This document shows, in pieces, positions 36,971 to 49,200 of a DNA stretch of 64,000 nt. This DNA comes from Cheilinus undulatus (lineage: Eukaryota > Chordata > Actinopteri > Labriformes > Labridae). Within the stretch, counting starts at the first letter, position 1. Every line of letters starts with the position of its first letter. The notes under the pieces were generated by a model. It worked only from the letters and a program-made list of their open reading frames with translations, made no database searches and was not told the DNA's origin. Position numbers and translations under genes: made by a program. Where the stretch lies: positions 38,975,000 through 39,038,999 of the forward strand of contig NC_054866.1 in NCBI RefSeq assembly GCF_018320785.1, in the 5' to 3' direction.

Positions 36971-39900
36971 GCAGTGAACAAGTATTTGCCCCCTTTATGA
37001 TTCCTGAATTTTTTTGCATAATTATCACACTTAAATGTTTCGGATCATCAAACCAATTTTTGTATTTGACAGAGACAACCCAAGTAAATAAAAAATGCAG
37101 TGTTTGAATCATTATTTAATTTTTTAAGGGGGAAAAAAATCCAAACCTATCCGGCCCTGTGTGAAAAAGTAATTGCCCCCTGAACCTAGTAACTGGTTGT
37201 TCCACCCTTGGCAGCAAAACTGAAACTGCTTTTGTGATAACTGGTGATGAGTCTTTCACACCGCTGGGGAGGAATTTTGACCCACTCTTCTTTGCAGAAT
37301 TGTTTTAACTCAGCCATATTGGAGGGTTTTCCAGCATGAACTGCCCATTAAGGTCACACCACAGCATCTCAGTTGGATTTAAGTCGGACCCTGACTGGGC
37401 CACTCCAAAACCTTTATTTAGTTTTTCTTGAGCCATTCAGAGGTGGACTTGCTGGTATGTTTTGGGTCGTTGTCCTGCTGCATAACCCAAGAGCGCTTGA
37501 GCTTGAGGTCATGAACTGATGGCCAGACGTTTGTCCTTCAGGATTTTCTGGTAGACAGCAGAATTCACTGTTCCATCAATCACAACAAGTGGTCCAGGTC
37601 CTGAAGCAGCCAAGCAGCCCCAGACCATCACACTGACACCACCATGTTTGACTGTTGGCATGATGCTCTTTTTATCAAATGTTGTTATTTTTAACTCCAG
37701 ATGTAACAAGTCGCACACCTTCCAAAAATTTCTACTTTTGTCTCTTCAGTCCACAGAATATTTCTCCAAAAGTCTTGGGGATCATCAAGTTGTTTTTTGG
37801 GAAAATGTAAGATGAGCCTTTTTGCTCTGTTTTTGTCAGCAGTGGTTTTGGCCTTGGATATCTCCTATGATGCAATTTTTCCTCATGGTTGAGTCATGAA
37901 CTCTGACCTTAACTGAGGCCTGCAGGTCTTTGGATGTTGTTCTGGTTCATTTGTGACCTTCTGGATGTTGTTGTTGTTGCACTCTTGGAGTCATTTTGGT
38001 TGGCCAACCACGCCTGTGAAGGTTCACCACTGTTCCCAGTTTTCTTTGACTGTGGTTTGCTGGAGTCCCAAAGCCTTGGAAATGTCTTTGTAACCTTTTC
38101 CAGACTGATAGATTTCCATCACTTAGCTTCTCGTTTGTTCTTGAATTTCTTTGGATCATGGCATGATGTGTTTCTGTTTGAGATCTTGTAGCCTACTTCA
38201 CTTTATCTGGCAGTTTCTATTTAAGGGATTTCTTGATTCAACAAATCTGGCAGTAATCAGGCCTGGGTGTGGCCAGTGAGATTGAACTCAGCTTTCCAAG
38301 AACTGTGGTTAATCACAGTTAACTCATGATTTAACAAGGGGGACGATTAAGTGTGATAAATATGCAAAAAACTCAGGAATCAGGCTCACATGACCTGTGA
38401 GCTTTAACTATCTTTACTAAAGCTCATATGTTGCTAAAGCTTTTGTATCTACATAGTTACTGTTAGCTACGTTAGTTTTGGCTATGTTAGCTTTATAGTT
38501 ACATGACCTGTGAGCTTTAACTATCTTTACTAAAGCTCATGTTGCAAAATCTTATGTCTCTACATAGCTGATGATAGCTATTTTAGTTTTAGCTTCGTTA
38601 GATATGTAGTTACATTACCTACATAGCTAACATAGTTACGTGAGCTTTAGCTACATTTGCTAAAGCTCATATTGCCAAAGCTAATGCTTATGTAGCTACA
38701 TCAGCTTACACAGTAATTGTTAACATAAAGAGAGCCACTGTTTGAATAACTACTTCTTAAGCAGGTCTATACATAATTTAATCCTTGATTATATCTCTGA
38801 CCTTTATTCTGCCTTAATAATGACATGTTTCTTTGTCGGTAATGTTAGCAGTGTGGTTATTTCATGGATCTAACTGGCAGACTTTTATGAATAAAGCTTA
38901 ATTTAAAAAAATCTAACACAGGAAATATGTTGTACTGGCAAATTGTGTCACTTCTGTCCTGACAGAAGCGGCGTCTTACAGTAGTGTCTGCAATAGGGGG
39001 CGTCTGAGATCTGCAGGCTGCAGCCAGTCCCCTTAAGAAGATTAGTGAATAAATGCCTCGATATTAAGCTTAATATAATTCAAGTACCTGAAACTACTTC
39101 CAAAAAGTGGACAAGCATCTGTTCACCTGTTACAAAAAAACACAATTTCAGACTGCTGCTTGACTTAACGTTTTATTATTCCATTACAGGAATCAGAGTT
39201 TACCAATAAGAAATTTGATCCACTCATAAATGCTCTGAAATACGTCACCCGATCCAGTAAGTAACAATGTAAACAGCTCATTAGCTATGAGCCTAAAACA
39301 GTCTCAAACATACATCAGTTAAAAGCCTTCTAGTAGCAGATGTCTTGCTAATTTACTGTATTGTTAATATTTTATTTTTCAAGGTAACAGCACAACACTG
39401 GGGGGTGTTTCCCTGGAAATGTTCATCCCTCCTCACATGGATATGACCAAGTACTTTCGTTATTACGGCTCCCTCACTACACCGAGCTGTGCTGAAGCTG
39501 TCATCTGGAGCCTGTTTGAAAACCCCATCCTCCTCAGCAGAAAACAGGTCACTTATCACCTCTTTATTCATTCATTCATACAACTCATTTATTCATATAC
39601 TCCAGAAAAACATCACTCAAAAGTCAAACATTTTTTATGCATACATGTTATATAGCTTACATAAAATAATTAAAACAACTATTAATCTGACTTTTTCTTT
39701 TACTGCACAACAATGAATCCAAATCCCATTTTACATTCAGCATCAGCTAAAGTCTTGAAAGTCCTGAAAGTTTCTGATTTGATGCTTGGTTGTTTAGTCT
39801 TTATTATATTCTCAACAGTGAAAGAGATTTTTTTTTCTTTGAATAAAAAAGTTGCATTTATACTTTGTATTAATCTTAAACACATAATTAAACATGATAA

Positions 39901-40392
39901 AGTTAATTGTAAACCCACCTTATAACACATTCATCAAAAACTAAAAAAAAAAAACACCTAAGTTGACAAGCTAGTACTGGAAGTTTGTTTCTTGCTGAGA
40001 TTAAAAAAAAGAAGTTGTCCGGTTATGTACAGTCTCTCACTGAATCATGGGGAAAATTTGACCCTTGCTTAAAGCTCCACTGTCTCCAAAAGTATCTAGA
40101 AAAGGTTAAATGTATCTCTTTGAATATCTTTAGACTGTCAGTGTTACATCCACCATGTTGTTTAAATCGTTTTGCCACTTTACCAGCTGTGATTCCCTCT
40201 GTGTTACAGCTAGCCGCGTTCTCCCAGCTCCAGTTTTCTAACGGGAAGCAGATGGTGAGAACCTACAGACCGGTCCAGCCCTTAAATGGAAGGCAGGTGT
40301 ATTACTCCAGAGGACATGTTGGTGTGGTTAGCACTGTGTTGCTTATTTTATCCCTGGTGGTATCCTATACACCCTCTCTGTACAACTCATGA
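34148..40392 (+). CDS. ca4: GPI-anchored carbonic anhydrase, CA4-like
   Basis: Eight exons: 34148-34208, 34315-34359, 34455-34619, 35948-36093, 36194-36286, 39190-39256, 39384-39547, 40210-40392. Phases agree; 307 aa (human CA4 312). Extracellular membrane enzyme for CO2 + H2O to bicarbonate + H+. Signal peptide [20 protein letters not shown]; mature start DWCYLSQ. Zinc ligands His116 and His118 (QVHMHWG) and His141 (EMHIVH); proton-shuttle position His89 (NNGH); SLTTPSC holds the conserved Thr224-Thr225. [12 protein letters not shown] and HHCSGR supply Cys for disulfides. The C-terminus is a hydrophobic tail ([15 protein letters not shown]) typical of GPI attachment. Exon 7 ends in a weak donor (CAG/GTCACT). 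Could be a CA15-type paralogue; the family is certain, the orthologue is not. Introns 3 and 5 hold transposon remnants. Confidence 0.93.
34860..35260. repeat. Decayed DNA transposon remnant in ca4 intron 3
   Basis: Words such as CACAACATGATGCTGCCACG and TTCAAGTCCAGCCACAAATT match the style of Tc1-type transposase reverse-strand sequence seen in fish. Too decayed for a sure call. Confidence 0.4.
36352..36902 (-). mobile_element. Tc1-derived MITE, copy A (ca4 intron 5)
   Basis: CAGTGCTTAA... to ...TTAAGCACTG, flanked by TA on both sides, 551 bp. It matches 57805-58344 in reverse orientation along its length. The copy at 57805 keeps a short transposase start, so the family is a deletion derivative of a Tc1/mariner element. 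Followed by a TG microsatellite. Confidence 0.88.
36903..36966. repeat. TG microsatellite
   Basis: Alternating TG with a GGGTGGGGGTGGG interruption. The frames across it encode only simple repeats. Confidence 0.9.
36967..38390 (-). mobile_element. Tc1-like transposon in ca4 intron 5, decayed
   Basis: The left end (TTATGATTCCTGAATTTTTT... CACACTTAAATG) is repeated inverted near 38347-38384. The minus strand codes for transposase parts: N-terminal region at 38159-37950 and [20 protein letters not shown] at about 37650-37590, the stretch before the second catalytic Asp. The frame is broken several times and the C-terminal part is very poor. Confidence 0.8.
38386..39030. repeat. AGCTA-rich repeat plus shared flank, copy 1
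   Basis: Tandem units of about 115-130 bp starting near 38388, 38503 and 38635 share GTGAGCTTTAACTATCTTTA and CTAAAGCTCAT. A further segment at 38948-39025 (CTGTCCTGACAGAAGCGGCG) recurs at about 52633-52705. Lies in ca4 intron 5. Confidence 0.65.
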
Positions 40393-40561
40393 TGAATATT
40401 GTGTTTGACTTTTATCTGTAAACACTGGGGTTTGTGTTTGATTGTTAATGTGAATAACATGAAATTGTAGGCCTTATGATCAGGAATGATTCATTTTTTT
40501 GTGAACCTGCTGTATTTATGAAATGTTTGTGTCAAAAGAGAAAACAAGGTTAAGACAAAAA

Positions 40562-40584
40562 AATAAAAATAAAAACAAAATAAA
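40562..40584 (+). terminator. Polyadenylation signals of the ca4-like gene
   Basis: Three AATAAA copies at 40562, 40568 and 40579, about 170-190 bases past the stop codon, followed by a T-rich stretch. Confidence 0.6.
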
Positions 40585-40924
40585 GAATGCGAAAAATCCC
40601 TTACTGATCTTTTTTTCCCCCATTTTTATCAGTCTTGTATTTTGTCTTCATGTGTTATCACACTGAAGTGTTTCATTCTTGTTCTACAGATACTGAATAT
40701 CAACTCTGACCTTTCCTTCTTTCTCACCCTTCAGCCTTTTAAAAGTTAATCATTGATTTTCACCAACCACTTTATTAGGTACACCTGTTCAAGTCCTTTA
40801 GCCCAAATATCTAATCAGCTGCTCACATGGCAGCAACCACTGCATTTAGGCACGTAGACATGGTCAAGATGATCTGTTAAAGTTCAAACTGAGCATCAGA
40901 ATGGTGTAGTTGGATATGTTGATG

Positions 40925-41580
40925 AAATTCTTCATTTATTTATTTGATCTCAATGTCACTGTCATGTCTTACAGTCAGAGGTGCCCAGCCCACATTTTCA
41001 TCTGAAATACAATGGGGAGTCGAGTAACTGTCACCAGTAATGAATCTGAGGGCTGACTGATAAATGGAGTCCAGGGGGTTCAAGAGTGGAGGCAGAGGCG
41101 TTCGAATAAACAACATCCCCATAATCTAAATCAGATGGATTCAGTGATACGTTTCCTACTGAGCATCAGGAATTTAGCTTTGCTCCTGTCAAAAAATACA
41201 TTTTTTTGGTCTTAATTTGCTGGTCAGGGAGTCAGTATGAAACTTGAAAGTGACTTAGAGAGTTTCTGATCTAACCAGACACCAAGATCAATATACTCAG
41301 AGACTCTTTCAATGCTGTGTCCTGTCAGAGGGATGTCTGGAGCTCTAGAGAATAACATGTATTTGGTCTTGTTAGGATTGAGGACCAGTCCAAGATTACA
41401 CAGAGCATGTTGTAACTGATTGAAAGCTTGCTGTGAGGTTTGAATGCCTAAATGTGCAGTGTTGTCAAAGAAATACAAAGCTCTATCGTCAGCATAAAGG
41501 CGGGAGCTACAATCTGTTATGAATATTGTGATATAAAGAGTAAATAAAATAGATTCTTCAATCATCTTAAACCACACACT
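40925..41580 (-). mobile_element. Fragment of a CR1/L2/Rex1-group LINE
   Basis: Minus-strand pieces of the RT C-terminal half: LYADDRALYFFDNTAH, LNPNKTKYMLFSRAP, EYIDLGVWLDQKLS, then IYQSALRFITGDSY. Related to, but distinct from, the LINE at 17.5-20 kb. 5'-truncated and frame-broken. Confidence 0.8.
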
Positions 41581-43849
41581 GATTTCTCTATGACAGATAG
41601 CTCTGGAGCAAGCTTAATATAACTCGCTAAGCTATTAATTGTGCACAGAGTTTTGAAAAGAATGGATGAATGTTACCCTGACCAGTGATTCTTCTATGAT
41701 ATATATTGTACAGGGCCTCCCTGACAGCAGAGGAAGTAGAGGGCTGCAAGCTGATAAGTGTCAAATTGATTACCAGCAGTGGCAAAATGTGTGTTTACGG
41801 GATGGCATATCTGCTCAGGTTTATCTATTATGCAGTCATTGAATGTGAACATGAAAATTAGCTAGGGGCATATGGTGTATGATTTAGTGGAAACATGAAG
41901 GATTCATCTGAATTCACTCCAAATCTCAAATCAAATGGAATGGAATCTGTAACAATTACATGACACCGAAGGATTCCTTATATTACTTTTTTTTTTTATT
42001 TTTGCAAGGCTCTCCTAGAATAGAGAAACTTGGCATTTCTTGGGTGTCTTTGGGGGCACATACAATGACTCGCCACTAGGTGTCAGTGTGTACAATGATG
42101 CAACAATGTCCACTGTAGCGGCTGATGTCAGAAACTCATGCACATGCAAGAAAGTTTCTGTTGAATAGCTGTCAACTGTATACTTAAAATACACTTAAAT
42201 ACTTAAAAATCTGAATAATGACACTCATGATACCAAAGTTGATCCTCAGGTATCTTAAATGATATAACAAGCAAATAAATAACGGCATGTAAAATCATTA
42301 AAATTATTCCAAACTTTATGAATAGCTCCTCCAAGTGTCTTAACTCTGAATCATATATGTTAATCTCTCATTCTCAGTTTTATTTTGAAAATTCTTCTTC
42401 TCTCATGACTATAATTAGATTCTGTGAGTGTCACCTCCACTATCATCCTCTATGTGGCAGCACAGATTAAGACTGAGCTGTCTGGATTCTCTGACTCAGT
42501 GAAAAGCACAAATATTTGCTCTTATTTCTTCATTTATAAATGCTGAAGATGTTTTAAATCGTGCTGATTAAATTACTAAAAAAACACACTTACATGCATG
42601 CTGTAATGACAGAGTTTGATGTTTACCTCGACATGACACCTGTGCACAAATATTCAGCACATTCACAGCTTGAGAGCGGTTACTTCAGACATGATTTAGT
42701 TTTTAGACTTACTGTAAAAATGGGACAGGTTTCTCAGGGGGCTTGAATTGCAGCAGTAATAATGAAGGAAGAGAAAGTTTGCATCCTCGTGTGAGATCAA
42801 AGATGAGAGCTAAAACATAATTCAGTCAGACCTGAGCAGGACCCAGGCAGGATTATACCTAATGGTGTCATTAGCAATGAGCTTGTTTTTGGCACCCCGA
42901 CGCTATCTATATCGCCCTAAGTACTCAGGAGATCTCTTTGGATATAATCCCATGTTGCACAGGAATAGATGTCTGATGCAAGCACATCCTCTGGCGCAAC
43001 AGTGCTGAGATAATCTGGAGGATGCACAGTCATGCTGCAGAGGGTCATTCCTTGTTTTACTTGAGTTAGTGAAGAATTTACACTGTATGTGTTTGCATAT
43101 GTTTTTTAACTTTGCAAGAAATTAAACTTTTGCAAAGACCTATGGCCTGTTTTTTTTTTTTGTCTGCATTACTGCCTGCTCGTCTTCTTTTTTTTTTTTT
43201 CTCACAGGGACATCTTTTCTCGGTTTGTGCATGCTGCCCATCCCCCACTTCCTCTTACTACACTTAGTGTGACTCTGAGGTTCGTGTTGTCGTGACAACA
43301 GAGGACACAGGCCCGTCTCTGATCTATTTGCAAAGTTTCTGTTGTTGCAAGCGTATTGCACATTTGCTGCTGGGTGAGGGAAGGGCCTCCTCACAACACC
43401 ATCCCCCAGCCACATCTTGTCACAAGCATACAGGCACGTATGAGTTCTCTCGAGCATAAATGAGATGTGAAACTTTTTAAAATCTTTACCAAAGCTGCTG
43501 AAAATGCATAGATTTAAAATATCAAACATGAGATTTAGAAAACAAACATTTAGCATCTCTAAATGATCTCAGTCAGAATCTTTGCTTTACTTTAAACTTT
43601 CATCAAAGTATTCGCCTGAATGCTGCATCAACAAAGGGTGCTTTGTGCTGAGATAGAAAGTAGTCATCCCCATAAATTATTACTGGAATCAATATCTTTC
43701 TACTTTGGTGTTCTCTTTTAAAAACTGGTGATGGGGTGTAGTTGAATTTCCTTAAAAGGTATGAACTCACATTTAGCAGCAGCGCTGCAGTCTGCTGGGC
43801 CGTATGAGTGCCGGCCTTACATTTGCATAGATGTTAGTGCATGTATGTA
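41581..43849. other. Intergenic stretch, no gene seen
   Basis: T-rich runs near 43150 and 43190. A minus-strand frame of 138 codons at 43556-43140 is rich in Lys runs and shows no domain; I do not regard it as a gene. Confidence 0.45.
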
Positions 43850-44470
43850 AGACAAGGAGTGGTAGTAAGTATTTGGCTGTCCTAAAATTACACCAACAAA
43901 GACTTTAATGACATTGTATTCAAATACATGTACTTTAACTTGGAGTTCCCTCCTTTTGCTGCTATAACAGCCTCCACTCGTCTTGGAAGGCTTTCCACAA
44001 GATTTTGGAGTGATTCTGTGGGAATTTGTGCCCATTTAAAATGTCATGGTATGCTGAAGCGTTAAGATTGCCCTTATTTGGCGATAAACCCTGAAAAACA
44101 GCCCCATACCATCATCCCTCCTCCACCAAACTTTACTGTTTCCACAGTACAGTAAGGCAGGTAATGTTCTCCCAGCATCCCCAAAACCCAGACTCACCAA
44201 TCTGACTGCCAAACATAGAAGTGTGTCACCACTCCACTCCATTTCCATTGCTCCACAGTCAAGTGTCAGTGTTTAACACCACTCCACCCATTGCTTGGCA
44301 TTGGACTCTGTGATGTGAGACTTGCATGCAGCTGCTCAGCCATTACATGAAGTCCCCAGCCACAGTTTTTGTGCTGAAATTAACGCCAGTGGAAGTTGTG
44401 AACTGTTCAGCTATGGAATCAGCAGAGTGTTAGGGACTTTTACCCACCATGTGCCTTAGCATGTCATCAC
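43850..44470 (-). mobile_element. Decayed Tc1/mariner remnant
   Basis: Stretches such as CTTGGAAGGCTTTCCACAAG and CATCATCCCTCCTCCACCAA match the reverse strand of a Tc1-type transposase common in fish. Internal deletions; no frame left. Confidence 0.7.
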
Positions 44471-46293
44471 ACTGAACATGAGCAACTGATTTACTTGGAA
44501 AACAAAAAAAGTTAGATTTTCAATTTAAGCAGCCATGACGACTAACTTGATCAGGTTACAGGAAAGACTTTTAGAGAAAAGCTAAGATCAGCAGACCAAA
44601 GTTGGCAGCTCAGTGGGGGTGATTCTGAAGTCAGTCGACCATGGTGTGGTCTTTTTAAAGCCTAACATCAGCTTTTACTTTCACCAGTTGCATTTACACT
44701 TGAACGAAAGTAATGTTCATTTGTGATGTTTATCTCAAGCTTTCTTCAGCAATAATCCAAAAACCCATAGACTTTTTGTTAATGGGTCCCAAGCTTTGCT
44801 AACTTCTGAGCTGGCCTACAAAAAAGTTTCATCTCTGCATAAGAAGAATAACCACACAAAAGCAATGACATTTTTATAACAGTCAACCAACTGAGGTTGA
44901 ATCTCCATACAAATAAATCAATTAAAAATTAAGGAGAATAAACAGAAATATTGAAAACTTGTGATAAATTTGATGCTGAAATACTTCCATTAATTAGGAA
45001 AGGACGAGTTCAAACGCTGCTTGATTCAGATAATACTCCCACCCCTGTGTGTGTGCGTGCAGCATGTAACATTTGCATACACTTCCCAGCATGTATAGTT
45101 AGTGTGTGTGTGAGCGTGACTGTTAGCTCTCTTCCTGTGTGAACCACGTGGCTCAGACAGGGTTAATAAAAAGATCACGCTCACTTCTGGGTTTTCTTTC
45201 TGCTTCCATGTTCCAACACTGGTAAGAACCCAAGGGTGAGTCATTTTTAAGATATTCTTTTGAAATACATGACAGATAAATCGTCTTTTATTGATGTGCT
45301 ACATCAGCACAGTTATGGCATATCTAATGACAGTGTTTTTGAAAAGCTTTGGCTCTTTTTCATGTTCATGGTTTATAAACTGAAGGAGGTGTGGATGTCC
45401 TCTTTTTGTACTTAATCTTTCATACTTATTTTCATTCAGGCTGTTTTGTCTTCAGTGTTTGGAGCGATCAGGAGCTACTGATGTACAGTGTTGTCACCCA
45501 TAAAGTAGAAAGCACTACTAAACTTGACTGCACAGTGTAGTGTTTCCTACTTTATGGATGAGTGTACTGTTGGCTGCAGAGAAAACTAGAGGAAGAAACC
45601 AACAACGGACTCTGAGGGAAATATTACAACCTGTAGTTGAAAGCTTCCTTTGCTTTGTGTTATTTTAAAAATGGACAGATTTCTGGAGAGAGGGGAAACC
45701 AGAAACAGAAACTAAATAGGTAGAATAACCTTGTGGTAAAAGTGAAAGAGTGGGAATGCATTGTACATATTAAAGTTTATTTTCTGTTTCAGAGTTTTCT
45801 GATTACAACACTGATCATTTCCTTTGTACAAAGTTTCTGTTCTGTTTTTTAATAAAAATAGCTGCAACACTGAAAAATCGCCTAAATACTCCTTGTGAAA
45901 AACTGCCAGTGATATAAAATATAAAACAAGGTATAAGGCATAAAAGGACATACTATTTTCTGCAAAAACCTTAGACTAAAGGTGCATTATTAAGGCTAAA
46001 GTAATGCATCCATCCATTGCCCTCAGGTATAACATCCTCATAAAGACCTGAGACCTGTTTCCACTTTGCAGCATCCTGATCAAAACTGGTGATAATGAGT
46101 TAACTGTATTTTTTTTCACAAAAGCTCTCGAAATAATGCTTTAAAGCAGATCAAGTGCTGTAACACATTATACAATAAAAATATTTTACAATAAAAAACA
46201 TGTTCATTTTTGCTCATTTTTATAAAAACATCTGATCTCTCACTGTGTCTGAGATTGGCATTTGTGGTAAACATCACTGTGTGGCATCGCCTT
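44471..46293. other. Intergenic stretch with one small hairpin
   Basis: Apart from the hairpin at 45485-45571, I see only AT-rich sequence, including the presumed 3' UTR of the SH3 gene just below 46294. Confidence 0.45.
45485..45571. repeat. Hairpin mini-element
   Basis: CCATAAAGTAGAAAGCACTA at 45498 pairs with 45537-45557 (about 19 of 21 positions), around a loop of 18 bases. ACAGT occurs at each outer end. Probably a tiny MITE. Confidence 0.55.
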
Positions 46294-49200
46294 CTAATCC
46301 CAGGGTAGCGGCTGCAGGTAGTTTGAGGGAACCAAACCCCGTCGCCCGTGCAGATCACCCTAAAATTTACATGAAAAATCAGTCAGTGTGAGAGCTAAGC
46401 AGCAGCTTTGTTGTTATTACACTGATGATACTTACAAAATAAAATCCATCCTGGTCCATCTCACCCAGCACGTAGATGATGTCTCCTGAACGGAAGCCGA
46501 GCTCAATCTTTGGAGGCAAAAACACCGAAACACATCAGATTTTAAATCAGGGTTAACACTGAATTATAGGAAGTATTTTTAAGAACACAGAATAGTTTTC
46601 ATGCTTACTTCACTGTCCGGATTGGGTGAACTTTCCCAGGGATCGTAGTCGAACAAGGCCACCATTCGTCGAACGATCACATCATCAGGGACACTGCTAG
46701 CATCACTCAGTGCTGGTGTTATTGACATACCTGTGGGTGAAGATACCTTCAGTTTACCTCTGGAAATCACATTATTTTATATACTATAACAAAGATACGA
46801 CTGTCTTACGTTGGTCATTACTTTCCTGATTGTAGCTCTTTCTCTTAGCTCTGCTTTAGTGCACTTAGGTCACAATGTTTTCAAATATAATATTTTTTTG
46901 TTTCTTTTATTATCTCACACAATTAATTGGACAGACTCTACTTATATAGCACTTTTCAGACGAATCAACTGCAGTTCACCATGCAGTTTCTTTGGATTTG
47001 TGTTGTTGCCTTACTATTATTATTGTTTAAGTTTGTGAGGGATTATTTCAAACATGTAAAAAAGAAAAACATAAAATAAATAGAAAGGAGTCACACAATA
47101 GTGGACATAAGGAAAAGTATAATAAACATAACAAAATAAGAAATATTTTTGCCTACATATTAGAAAAGGTGTGGCAAGAAATTAGCTTCCAGTTCAGTAT
47201 GAACCCATGCAGTAATTATATTCTCCTAGAGCTATTCTAATATCTTATAAAGATATTTGTCATAAGACAAAAAGTATTATGTTATTTTGCTCTGTGAAAG
47301 CTGCTACATCAAATTAACTACTTACTCACAATAATGTAAAAGAGAGCAGAAAAAGCACTGACAAAAAGACTGTATTCAGAGAATAATCCGCAGCAATATG
47401 AATTTCTTAAAGTAACAATAAAACAAAGAAGGAATGATTAAAATTGCAGATTCAATTATAAAGCCCAGACACTCTTGAAAATGATTTCTTTTTTTTGCCT
47501 TAACAAGGCGCTCCTAATTAAATACGATGTAGAATGATGTATGTTGCTTGTAGTTGATCTTGATACCTGCTATTTCTCTTATTATTATTTCCTGCCTTTG
47601 ATGAGGTCATTATATGTGACATTCTATTTATGGCAGCTAATTGTTTATCAGTAACTTTGTCATGTTAACTGTGCTGCTGTCTTTCTTGGCTTGGACACTC
47701 TTGAAAAAGGGATTTTTAATCTTTGTGAGTTCTTTCACCTGGTTGAATAAAGGTTAAATAAAATAAGAGATTAGAAAAACAGATTAAATGAAACTATTTT
47801 GGTTAAAAGACAAGAATTAAAAAGCAAAGCAACTAAATTCTAAAGTAATAAAAAGCATAAAACATTTAAAAATAATAAAATATACAGAGCAAAGTTATAA
47901 AGATAGGTAAATATCCTTAAATTATTGTGTTCGAGGTGTTAATTAAGTTTTTATCTGTCTCTATTGTTATCTTAAGGTCAACTTTTCCATCCTTTGTTAT
48001 TGATTTAACCTTTATGTGGTTTTATTCTCAAATCAACCCATTTTATATTTTTACTAAAAGACAACAAAAACGCAGTAATAAATGTGTTCAACCTGAAACT
48101 TCACAGCTTGAGCTTATTTTCTGTTTAGACTTTGTAGGCGAAATAAGTTAACGGAGTACTAGAGCTGAATGATTTGGAACGATAATCTAAGCGCAATTTT
48201 TATTCCATCCCAATACTGCGATCTAAAATTGCCCTTATTTTCTAAGTTTCTAATCTTATGTATTTCTTAAAAAAACAAAAAAAAAGCAATTAATCATTCT
48301 ATATCATAATGAACACAATAGTTGATAGCTTAAATTAAGGCTGAACAATCCTGAAAAAAATATCTTATTGTGATTATTTTGACTCATTGCAAATTCCATT
48401 TGAACTCCTGTACTGAAGGGAATGATTAAATTTGATTTTTGCATACTATTCAAGAAGAAAATGAACAATTGAATGTTTACATGACATCTCTGCTTCAAAA
48501 AAAAATATTGAATCAGTATTTTGACACACATTTTAGGTTAAAGAAATATTGCATCTTGTGTGACTTAAAAATTGCAGTGGGCCATATTGCATTTAATTGC
48601 CCGGCCCAACTGAGTACTTGTGCTATAATTATGTCTTTGAATTGACGTTCAGGTCAACCACGATTCTTATGCATTGGTCTGTTTCTGTGGTGCTTTAAAA
48701 CCCAATTATGCCCCAGGTGAAAATGAGCCAAAGAGTACCAAAGGGTGCAAATCCTGAAGATAATTAAAGGGTTAATAAACTGCATCTAACTTTCTTTGTT
48801 TTTGCAGTCCATTCTGATAACTGTTTGTGCAGTTATTTCTCCTTTCCTGAGGCAATAGAGCTAAACTGCTTGAAGTTGCTTTGCAAATAAAGCTTACATT
48901 AATTACTATTTGCAAGATCTTGTTTTACTTCAATATAAATGTACTCTTTAAAGTCCTTTGATTGGAGACATTCAGAGCAACTATGCTGTAATATATGACC
49001 CCTGTGACTCTTTAACCGACAGGCAGACTTTATTTTAGCTGATATCTTATGTGATGTTTGTTTAACAAGTGTCCCATAGAGACGGTGTTTATACCTGTGT
49101 GGTCGACAGGCAGGAAGCCCTGCTGCATGAGTATATGCTTCAGATAGTTGTCGTCGACGGGGATTTCAGCCACCATGTTGCTTGGCACGTAGCCAGAGAG

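Noticed and set aside
36834-37112. Frames with HTHTHT and VCVCV repeats
   Set aside because: Products of the TG microsatellite.
43140-43556. 138-codon minus-strand open frame
   Set aside because: Rich in Lys runs from T tracts, with no domain, splice context or start context.
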